Assembly (NCBI GenBank): GCA_021234535.1
Contig: CM037841.1
Location: forward strand, 12,730,825-12,794,824
Source: Stichopus chloronotus
Taxonomy: Eukaryota; Echinodermata; Holothuroidea; Aspidochirotida; Stichopodidae
Direction of reading: 5' to 3'
DNA: 64,000 bases
Shown here: one piece after another, positions 35,917 through 47,900 of the stretch
Position numbering within the stretch: position 1 is the stretch's first letter
Layout of the letters: each line of letters starts with the position of its first letter
Program-made: the position numbers and the translations under genes
The notes under the pieces: generated by a model
What the model saw: the letters and a program-made list of their open reading frames with translations, nothing else
Told to the model about the DNA's origin: nothing
Database searches by the model: none

Positions 35917-38900
35917 GTAAGTCGTGACTGTTCACATTGTACTAGAACTACTAAGCCTAAGTGTATACGGCCTAGTTCCACGAAAGTAGACCAAGTGTTG
36001 AACTCGTTGTGACTACAGTATTAACACGGACGCCTGTTGAATAATGCAGTATCAAACACTTCACACGGACTCAGATCACGTAGTGTAGCTTTGGACATTG
36101 GCGCCAGATAGAGGAGCCAAATTTAGCCCACCGCTCGCTCTGTATATTAATAATAATAATAAAGAGATCAGTGGTGTAACTTACATTAACACTACAGTTA
36201 AAGACAAAAACTCATCATCCCAGACAGTTTCAATTCTCCCAACCACTTACACCTAGTCCCACCCTAAGCCTGTCTAAAATTTCTCCACATGTGTTGTCAA
36301 AACCTTGGATCTCTGTGTACACACTGTAGCCAAAGCATCAGGTTTCCCATGCAGGATCGCAAGTTTGAACTGTTTGGCCTGGCTGTGTACACAGCGAAGT
36401 CTGTCCGACTTTTCCACTGACCATCTGCATAAGCAGCTAATTCTAGCAGTGGCAGAGGTAGCAGTTTCAGTCTGAGGGGCAGAAATGACTCTTCGGGGTG
36501 CTGTATAATAGAAATATCAATTGCACACCACAGATGAGGGGGAGGGGAGTTGGGGGGTAAGTGTGTGTGTGCTGGAATGACTATCACGGTTTCTGTATAG
36601 AGTGTTGTGATTTTATTTGCCAATTTGCCTCCAACAACTGGATCAGTGGGATGAATAAAGTCGTGCAGCTGGAGGCCAAATGGCATTAATTAAGCAGTTG
36701 TTGTAACCCTCTGTGTATTGGTTGGCAGAGTGTAGAAGAAAATTTTGGCTTTTCAAACTCATCAGAATTCAGATGGCCTGAAATGGGACTTCCTGGGACT
36801 TACAATTCTTCAAATTAATGAGAGCAAAAGTAAAGGTTCAAAGGTACTAGGTCGATGACTTCTAAAATAACAAGCTATTTATGCTTGCAGAGTGTTGTGA
36901 TTTTATTTGCCAATTTGCCTCCAACAACTCGATCAGTGGGATGAATAAAGTCGTGCAGTTGGAGGCTAAATGGCGTTAATTAACCAGTTGTTGTAACCTT
37001 CTGTGTATTGGTTGGCGCAGAGTGTAGAAGAAAATTTTGGCTTTTCAAACTCATCAGATGGCCTGAAATGGGACTTCCTGGGAGTTCCATGTTTACAATT
37101 CTTCAAATTAAGGAGAGCAAAAGTAAAGGTTCAAAGGTGCTAGGTTGATAACTTCTAACATAACAAGCTATTCATACTTGCATCAGTAACATTGCCTCTG
37201 TGAAGTATGATTCAAGCTTCTGACTTGACACATGAGTGTTACTTGTGAAAATCTGAACAGATTCAGAGCTCTTGCAACAAAGAAATGTCTGAGAGAATAA
37301 ATCCTTTAACTTTGTTTTATTGCTTTGTGTGGTGCTTTTAGAAGCTATACACAAGTGTATGAATTTCGTCAGGAATTAGAATGGATTTAAAGCAGTGGTC
37401 CTCTCCTAGCTAGTCCGTACCAGCTTTGAGTTTAGGATTTTTGAGATGTGCTACAAATCACACTCCTCAAGTACTGTACTGTAATTAAGGAGTGTGGAAG
37501 GTGTGCTGTAACACCTGCATCTGAGCTCCCTTCTATATCTAGGTATGCAAAAATTCACACCAAAGCAGTGATTTGAGGCAAGTGGTAACATGCAGTCACA
37601 CCCGCATGCCTCAGAATTCAAGGTCTCCAACCCCCCACCCCTTGGCTATGGGTTTGCTGTTCATTAATTCATTCCATTCACTCCATCAATTATGTTATTT
37701 CTTTTTTGATCTTGCTACACGTTTGTTTTACAGGTACTGATCAGGCAGGTACTGTACACACAGGGTAGGTGAATATACCATGGGGCTACCACACAGAAGA
37801 AAAGGTGATGCCACCTTATTTCCGACTGTGTAAATGGTACTGTACCAAACAGTCCAATTTTACCAACTAACTCCCAAAAAAATTCACTTTGATGACACAG
37901 TCAATAAGCTACTTATTTTGCGTTACCTTATGCAATGCTCAAGGAGAACACATATACCCATTTACTTCATACCCATTCACTTCAGTGATTAGGAAGCATT
38001 TACTGTAATCATTAAAACTGAAAAGGCTACACAATACCCAGTCCTAAGCGATTCAAAATTGCTTCCTCAACCTTCATGAATGACTTCGAAAAGGAACCTA
38101 GTGAGATGCTAATACACTAGAAGGAACAAATAATTGGAATTACATTTTATTTAGCTGGAAAATTTCATTGGTTGCACCCATTATCTCAGTTTGCCTCCCT
38201 TCAACTCTCTTTCAAAGTTTTCATGCTGTCTTCCCCTTGTTCTTAAACCATTTAAATGGCAAAAAGGAAATAAAAATGAAATTCATCAGCAATTTTCATC
38301 TGACAACCTTACAGTACATGTAATATTTAGGTGCATACAGTGCAGCTCAAAAGTAATAATGAATTTTAGAGTGCAAGCTAATCCCATAATCCGCTTGGAG
38401 CGTGATTGGAATGCATTCAGTGGATTTGACAATGTATCCTGCATTTCCTGCAGGCACGATGATTGGGCTAGTATGCAGATCGTTATCTCCATTGTGCTTG
38501 GTAAACAGGATGCCGCTAACGGTCCTTACTGTTAGTGAATCAAACACGTACGTTTTGTTTACATTTGTAAGATGCATTGTTTTTTCATATCTACACACAA
38601 ACATGGCCTGACTACCTACCGTAGTTTGTCTTGTCTCCCAAAGCAGCATTCTAAACCAAAAACCAGCCAAAGAGTTGTGCATTCAGTGTCATTCTAGAAC
38701 TGTACCATTTTGAATTGTGGAATGACAGCAAAATAGTGGCCTGAGATTCACTTTTCAAACGACCATTGTGCAACAAACAGTGAAAGTGGGGGTGGGCGCT
38801 GGTTCACTATCTAAGGCAATGATACTGCCAAGAACCTGATGAGAATTTAATAGGGAATGTCCTGAGATATACATGTCTTACTGCATGTTCCTCTTAAAAG

Positions 38901-41900
38901 CATTTTCACCTTTTAGGTGAAATAACTTTCTTTTGATGTAGTAATGCGACAAGAACAGTTGTTATGACCAAACTAAGGATGGTTCTTATGAGCAAATTAG
39001 ACTGGTTCCTGCTCTCAGTAGAAGGGTCAGTAGTAAGCCTTTTTAAAATATTTTATATCTATGGCTAGGGTGTCTAAGCTCTTTGAGATTGCATGTGTAT
39101 AGTGCATTAGAAAGAGTTTCTGCTCATATTGCAGCTATCAATGCTTTCAAGAGGTCTTCGTACATGAGCCTTGTCTATTGAACGATTCATTTTTATTTTG
39201 GAACCTTGATTTAACAAGAAGATCTTTCAGGATTTTCGCTCTTTTAAAAGCAAGAATCGGTTCGTTCAGAAACAGCTTGGACTATTTGGGGTGACCCGAA
39301 ATTAAATGCCAGTGTTTGAAAAGAGCCTGCTTGAGGTGCCGGGTTTTTATGTGGGGTGTGTAGGTCACCTTGAAAACCAAAGGTGGTACCTTTTGTTTTG
39401 GTTTGAAGGTGAGGTATTGTTCATGATTATTAAAATTATTGCTTATTATGGCTGCAGCAAATTCCTCTTTCTTGTAATTCCTCAGTAGATGTTTCTCTTT
39501 GAAATGTTCTCTTTTTTTTGATGAAGTCGGGAGAAACACAATACCTCACCTTTAATGAAGCCTCTAAAAGTGACAAGTGTTTGGAATTTCTATCTAGATA
39601 TTGGAAGGTTTCAGTTGGTTTGGTATAGATTTTAGTATCCAGTTCCCGACTGAGTGAAATCTAGGACCTTTGAAGATTCTGAGATCTAGGTATGTGACTT
39701 CAGTGTTGGAAATTTCTACAGTGAATTTTCGGAAAGGATGAATATTATTCATCTTATCCATCAGTCTTTCAAGACCTGTGGGTGTTCCTTCATAGGGTAA
39801 AACAATATCATGTCTGTAGCAAAGCCATTTCACGATTTTAGGATCAGTTGGAATGATCTGCTTGTCAATTCTATGAATGACGGGTGTCACAGATTTCTGG
39901 GGGGAGGGGCTTGGCTTCCCATAGCCCAACCAATCTTTTGGAGATAGAAGTTTTTACTTCCTGAATTCCTTTTAAGAATAAGCTCGATCAATGTTCACAG
40001 AGACAGAGAAGAAATTTTGTTTCTTTCATTAATGTCTTTCTCTGCCTTTTCAAAGGCTCTTTGACAGTACTCTAGTGCCTCCTCTTGTGGAGTGTCGGCA
40101 TACATGGCGACAGCGTCAAGTGTTGCCAGGAGTATTGTTTTTGGTAACGGCGTTACATCCAAAACTTTTAATATGTCTTCTTTTAGTACAATGGGAAGCG
40201 GAAAATAATCCACAAATTCTTAGATTTTCTGTGTAGGAGATCCGTTGCCACTGATTATAGGTCGACCAGCAAATTTTGAGTTAGCTGGGGATGCTTTATG
40301 AATTCTTGATGAATCTTGTTTTGATGTTTACCACAGCACCACAGTGGAGACAGATTGGGTCAAGTCCAGGGGAGCATATGGAGGTCACTCCTTGAATGTT
40401 ACTAATAAGCATCCAAGGAACCATTAGCTGAAATCCATACACCAATATTCCATTTTCAATGGTTCTCAGTTGACCTGAAGCCACATTCAGGAGAATGGCA
40501 GTGACCAGTTCAATCGATAAATCTTTTTGTTCTTACATTGCTAGTCCCCACTCTTTACGTTTTATGTGCAAATTTTGTTTGACAGTTTGTCTCTTGTGTG
40601 ACATTCATGCAAAAAATAAGATGGCTAGAGAGAAGTAAATAGGACATAAGAAGTGTAAAATATATTGCCACCACAAATCTAGCCTGTTTTATTTCATCCC
40701 CTGTACTTGTAACCAAAGTTATTTAGAGAAGGTACAGTACTAGACCTTTAAATGGGAATACTGAAGCATGCAGTATGTTAATAAAAATGTTTATGTAAAT
40801 ACCTACACGTAAAAATTTACATGTACAAATTTGGTGTGGGCTCACACTTGTTTGTAACTAGGCTTTGTCAGCTCTCATAGCTTATGGCTAAATACTGTAC
40901 ATGTATGGCATTCAGAAGACCGACGTTACACTGAAGAACGTGACTATAGTATATAGTACTGTATCTGAAGTAATGTCATTGTGTAGTGCTGTAGGCTAGA
41001 CCTAATATTTCTTTAGCCCGTTGTAACTTAATGACCTAGCCTAACGCCCCTCCCTACGATAACAAAAATGTGACTTGACTGTTTCTGGCACAATGTTCTT
41101 TTCAAAGCTGATTCACAGGCCACTAAATTGCTTTCATCCCACAATGCAATTGTCTCAGTCAATAGCAGTACATGTACTGTATTTAACGAAGTTACCAACC
41201 AACTCATCCATCCTTTACATGCACTCACATACAGTGCGTATGAATAGATAATTATGATGTTGTGTTATATTCATGCCATAAACACAAGTTAGTATTGAAT
41301 TGATGGAGCAAGGTATGAATGTGTATGTTCACACATTGGCTTGTATTCATTCAAAACTGAAAACAATCTGTCAGCCCATGCCGATTGCACAGATTTTAAA
41401 GCAAATATGGAAAGTATTATCATGTTGTCTTGATTGTAGCGTGTTGTCGTAAGTTTGGTGGGTGGTACGCTGACTATGCCGGAAATTTTTAACTTATTAC
41501 ATTTGGTAATTTGGTACGCTGACAAAGGCTAGTTTCAAAGTCACCACGCCAACAGAAGTTGTAGTCTATGCCGAAGATCTCTGGCATATAGTGCACTAAA
41601 TGAAGACTGGAATATGAGCTTCTCTGCATCTTTTGAATTTGCTGTCAACCAAAGAGTACTGTAATTTAAAACCAGTTGAGAATTTTGCTCTCCGGAAGCC
41701 AAAAATATAGCTTAGGGGTCACTGCTTTTACAGACAGCTTCGAATTCTGAGTCAATTGGCTCAAGTCTCACTACTTTAGGCACTATCCCTACATTGAAGT
41801 TGCATCCCGGCAAATAACAGGAGAAGTTTGACAATAGAGTTGGCATCAAGGGCAATTGTCTCTTATCTTCATCCATGGAACTGGACCAGAAAATTAGAAG

Positions 41901-44900
41901 TAACAGCATAATTATGGTTCTAGGAGTCGTATCATCTGAATAAGCTTGCTAACTTGCTTCCCATTAGTGTTGTATCCATGGTTTAGGCTATCATTACGCT
42001 AATTACAGATATTTATTCTCAATTAGTGCCAAAGTTACATCTGGGTCAATTACAAGAAGAGCCTGAATAATAGAGTCGGCAACTGGGCCAATTGACACCA
42101 CTGTTAAACATTCATTGTGTCTAGTATTGACCTGGACCAGTTGAGTAATGCAGTATCAAACACTATCCACCCAGACTGAGATGATTAATGTTTAACTGGG
42201 GATGTCGGCGCCAGATACTGTAGGAGAGCCAAATTTAACCCACCGATCTCTCTCTGTATAAAGAGATCAGTGTTGTAGTTGAAGATGGTTTCATCTTCTG
42301 ACTCACTACTTACAGTACTACAGTTACAGTCCAAATGCAGAAGTTGCATCCAGGCCAATAGCAGAAATTCAACAATATGTCTACAGTGAATTGTCATGTA
42401 GTCTGTGGCATATTGTCATGTAGTCTGTGGCGTATTGTCATGTAGTCTGTGGCGTATTGTCATGTAGTCTGTGGCGTATTGTCATGTAGTCTGTGGCATA
42501 TTGTCATTTAGTCTGTGGCATATTGTCATGTAGTCTGTGGTGTATTGTCATGTAGTCTGTGGCATATTGCCATGTAGTTTATGGTGTATTGTCATGTAGT
42601 CTTTGGTTTGTTGTATGCAAGTACAGTACAGTATGCCATTAAGCATTGCCATGTATACAGTATGTTTTATGGCTCGTATTTTTAAGTTATTAGTAACATT
42701 CAATTGAAAGAGCTAGTTGACATGAAATTTGAGTCTTGGTTTATATTGATGCTACAATAAAGACTGTTATCAATCAATGTTGCAAATATACTCATACTGT
42801 GAGGAAAGCTGTGATGCCCTGTGGTTCCAATCTATAGTATGTGTGATGACCTCTTTTAAGATTAAGCTTGAGATGAACAACATAAATTTTGAACATTTAA
42901 AAGCATCAAAACAGGTATCACTTGCATACATTTTAGATACAGTGACACATTTTGTATATACATGAATGTGGTCTGCCATGCAAATTTCAATGTGTCTGTC
43001 CAGACAACTTTTGTGATGACATCAACAGTATATTATTACCTCAGTTATACCAGCTATAAATGCCCATAGGAATGAATGACCATTCAATTTGGCCATAAAC
43101 TATCAAGTGTATGATTATGCTTTTCTAAATTTCTTGCCTTAAACTACTGCTTCCTTGGGACACAATGTAGTTTTGTTCACAAGCCATTGACAAGAGGATT
43201 GATGCAGTCACATAATTGTAGCTGCAGTAATCTGCAAATCCCTCAGAGGGAGAAGAGATCAAGAAATTATCCTTGATCATGTCATGTTTAAAGTACTATT
43301 CTTCAAGTATAATAGTCTCTTGGTGTACATCCTTTTCATGCTGTACTGTACTTCATATATGAATCATCAGAGTACTCTAAATATATGTCATTTCTGTTTT
43401 TCATTCTCAGTTCAAGATGTTTATGACTATTTTAGAGCCGTTCTTAAATCCAATGAGATGAGTGAACGAGCCTTTGAGCTGACAACGGAAGCAGCAGAGT
43501 TGAATCCAGCAAATTATACAGTATGGTGAGAGTAATTCACTTAACACTGCAGTTTTCATTCAAAATAAGACTTGTTACACTCTCACTTCAACTGTGCACT
43601 GTTCTTTCAAATTGAGTTTCTGTATTAACTTAGATTCATCATGCAATGAATAAGTAGCAGAGTTGAAAACAACATGCATTCAACAAATAGTAGTGTGGAT
43701 TAGAAAATCAATTTTTCAGTTTTCTTTAAAGTTAATGAAAACAAATTCCTTTACTTTCCTTTCCTTTACTGTTAATTGAGAATCGTTTGTAAGGCCAACT
43801 GGTCTTCTAATGACGTTTTGGTCTAATTATTTGCTATCAGTTCAGTCTCAAGTCACAATCTTTGCACAAGCAATATAAAAGATGCTAACTTTTACTGTAT
43901 CATACTGTATACAGTATATACTGCTTTATTAGTGAAGTCAATGCTTCTGATTCAAAGTAGATGCTTTGTTAAGCAGTTTCAATGTCATTCAAGGTGTTGT
44001 GACTGAATGGATTCAAATTTCCCTACAGATGTGTAGTGGCGTGAACAGTGTAGGCATGACCTTCTAAATGAAGTATTATGTTTTGAGAGATTTTCCCAAT
44101 AATTTGTGTTGTTACTTGTTATGAAGTTATTTATGTGATTTTTTTTCCATCCCTTGAAGGTTTTAATACTTGTTGGTGGACCTACAGTAAGATTATCATG
44201 AAATTAATATTGCCATCAATGTTGAATTTTTATTAATTTGTCTAAGTATTGGCTAGTCACTGTAAGTCACATACTTTGCTCAATGTATGTATACATCGTA
44301 GATTGAGCTATTCAAAAATATGAATGTGATGGCAATTTAGGTGTAAGTAATAAATATGAAATTCACACCAGCCAGGATTGTTTGTCTGCATTTGTAAGGC
44401 CCTCTTACTAAACTCCAGTTTTATCTAGTATCAGTGTATGTCATATTGTTTTCAAAATGACATAGGAATTAAGGTTAGCAAGTGATTTCACATTTCTCAA
44501 ATTTGTGGGAGTTGTAAATAATGTAGGTTGCTGCTCTTGGTAACTACTGTAAAATCTCTGTTGTTTGTCACAGAGTTTTGGAGCCAATGAGATCAACTTC
44601 CATGGTAGTATAAAAAACATTACAGCCTAATTATCTTACTGTAAGATTTGAAAGTACTAGGACTCTAAAGTGATTCATATTGCTTCATAATGAGGTCAAA
44701 GGTCTCATGAGATCTACATGTATAAAGTTCTGCAGAGTTGTTTAACTTTGTGAACACCCTGTTTTCAGAGGTTAGAAATTGCTTGCACTTTAAGCCTTCT
44801 CTAGGTCTGGCTATGTCTGATCATCAATGCAGAAGATTAAACGATGTTGCAGGCAAACATTCACTTGATGATTAATCGCTATCCACTAAGCCCTTTTGAT

Positions 44901-47900
44901 TTCTATTGTTATTTAGTTTAATTAGTTCTTATTTTTTGATGAAGAAAATATGAGCTATTAGATATTGGTAGATTGTAACAGGTCCAAAATTCAGACATGG
45001 GTACCTGTAGGCCATGACTGTTTGGGTACCTGTACATAGTCCATGACTGGTTGGGTACCTGTAGGCCATGACTTGTTGAGTACCTGTAGGCCATGGCTCA
45101 TTGGGTACCTGTGGGCCATGACTTGGTGGTAACCCGTAGGCCATGACTGGTTGGGTACCTGTAGGCCATGGCTTGGTGGTAACCTGTAGGCCATGGCCGA
45201 TGAGTCTGTAGTCCATGGCTGGTTGGGTACCCAATAGGCCATGGCTCGTTGGGTACCACAAACTGTAAATTATGTTTTGCGTGTTAATATAACACCATTT
45301 GTCTTTCGATCATGACGATGAAGTGTTCTGTGTAAGGCATGCATGATAATTCTGCACATGTACAATGTGCATGGAACTATCGCTCTAGGGAGAAATTTTA
45401 GAATCGGCCCTGACTTCCTCGGTTGGGTACTGTGTCTGTGTACATGGTGCAAACACTGCTGTTAGAGATGTATGTTTATTTTACTATTTGCATTTGTTTC
45501 CTTTCAGGCACTATAGAAGAGAACTCCTCAAGGCTCTTAACAAAGATCTTGTGCAGGAATTAGAATATATATCTGAAGTGATTCAAGACCATCCCAAGAA
45601 TTATCAAGTGTGGTAAAATAATCTTTACTCATTTCCTTCCCTTTCCAACTCAATATGGAAGTCTAAAACCAAATCTTCATGCCTAAACATTTATCACCAG
45701 AGTGTTTCAAGCATTGAAACATTTTGCATCCGATATCTGTGTATATATAAGCATGAAACCAGCATGGGCCTGTACACATGTATTAAGAATATGAAGAAAG
45801 ACAGAGCTACTGAAATTCACTATTTGTCAGGTACAGTAATATGATATTGACACTCTCATGAAAGTTTTAAACATTCAGTATGGCAGTAACATATTTTTAG
45901 AGCATGCTGTATGTTTTTGTGGGATGAGAGATGCTGACTTGCTTGTTTGATTGACATTGCTTAATTCAGTTATATCATTTACTAATTAATATTCTCTATT
46001 TGTGGAAGTATGATGCAGATCATATTTGACCATTACAAACATTTTAAATCTGTTGTGTTATGATGTGTTCAGTGGTGAGTTTGTGTTATCTTAAGAATTT
46101 AGGTCTAATGTTAAATTATGGATGTGTGTTCAACTCATTCTCAACAGGCATCACAGAAGGGTTCTGGTCGAATGGATGAATAGTGAATGTAAGGAATTAG
46201 ACTTCACAGCTCTTATACTGAAGATTGATGCAAAGAATTACCATGCTTGGTCTCATCGTCAGTGGGTTATTCAGACTTTTAACCTTTGGGAGGGTGAATT
46301 AGATTATGTTGATGCACTCTTACAAGATGACCTCAGAAACAACTCGGCCTGGAACCAGAGGTACTTTGTCATCAGTAACACCACCGACTTTGACAGTGCA
46401 ACGCTGGATCGTGAAGTCACGTAAGTTTTTGTGTCACATTCTGTTTTTGTGACAGTGCAAAAGCAGACTTACAGACACAATTACTGTGATGGTGGCAGAT
46501 GCCATCTGTTTATTTATTCAATGTGTCTCGAGAAGCAAAGCTTCATCGACTTGGGGTCATTTTGTTCCTATGGATGTCTTGCTGTCATGTAAACACCAGA
46601 TAAACAGTTCTCTTTTTACTGAGTTTCAGTTCCTTCTTTCTTTTCAAGTTATGTAGTGTAGGTACAAATTGGAAGAAATAGTTATGTGCTGTTGATTTAA
46701 GAGAAAAATTAGGCACATTACGCAAGTTTTCTACTGTATCGTAAAAAGTAGGTTATTAGACGGGAAGATGCACGTTAGTCGGATCTTTAAATATAGATAT
46801 CTTTGGTTGCCCATCACCTAGCAATGAGCATCTCATATCTTGTTAGTATCTGTAAGAGTGTTTCATATCGGACCGACTGATCCCATACCGGGTTGACATT
46901 TTGCCCTCTTTTCTTTGATTCCACAGATACACGCAAGAGATTATCTTGAAAGCACCTAATAATGAAAGTTCATGGAATTACTTAAAAGGGTAATTATGCG
47001 CTTCATTTGACTTATTTTACTCTTAAAAATGATAAAGTTATGTTTCCACATACTGTGAAATATTTCTTTACTATGTTGGTGATCATTTGTCGGATTCTGA
47101 TTAAATAAAACTGTGACAAAATATCAGGGGATGCCATTCAAACTGCATCTGTGGTCCATCAATGTCACACAATTTGATATCCTTGACACTGCCTGCCTTA
47201 CCTAGTACTTCTATGAGGCCGCCTACCTTTCTCTAAACTCTCACTTCCTTCCCCTGATGAGGAAGCAAACATCAAAATAGCTCAAATTACTTTATGCTCA
47301 ACTTTCGCAGATTTGATGTTTTAATATATTGTAATTTTCTTTAGGTTATTGGAATGAACATTATATTAAGCATTGTTTTAATTTAAGTATCTCATTAGCT
47401 CTTCATCGGCTTATGACTGCTGTGTTAACGTGAATGTTCCCCCACAGTATTGTCTCGAGCAAGGAAAGGATACATAACTACCCTGGACTAGGAGAATTTT
47501 GCCAGACCATGTATGACAAACAACTTAAATCTCCGTATCTGCTAGCATTCATGGTGGACATGTGTGAGGACAAGTTGGATGCTGGTGTGGACAAGGAAGC
47601 TACACTAACAAAGGCTGTAGAAGTAAGCAATAACATCACAAAACTAATTATTGTTACCATTGTGTGTGCAAAGAAATATATACACATAGATTGTCTTTTT
47701 CCATCACATTGCCCTCAATAATGTCACAAAAATTGGAAGTTTTGGGAGAGGTATTGATTTTACTTTTTCTGTGTCAGCCAGATATACTGTACAGTCACTG
47801 TTTTTGATCTACACAACTGTACAGTATTAGATACTTCTGTTGCAAAGTCTAGGACATATTTTGGTAAAATTTCCTTTTGTAATTAATTTGCCAATGGCAT

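Noticed and set aside
38191..38682. Overlapping frames of 114 and 111 codons on opposite strands
   Set aside because: No recognisable domain, no splice context, and within FNTA intron 1; chance frames are likelier.
42386..42610. CRISPR-like direct repeats
   Set aside because: There are no unique spacers between repeats and the host is a eukaryote; it is a simple minisatellite. The same applies to 50756-50862.
44929..45261. 110-codon minus frame
   Set aside because: A reading of the 25-bp minisatellite within FNTA intron 2, antisense to FNTA.
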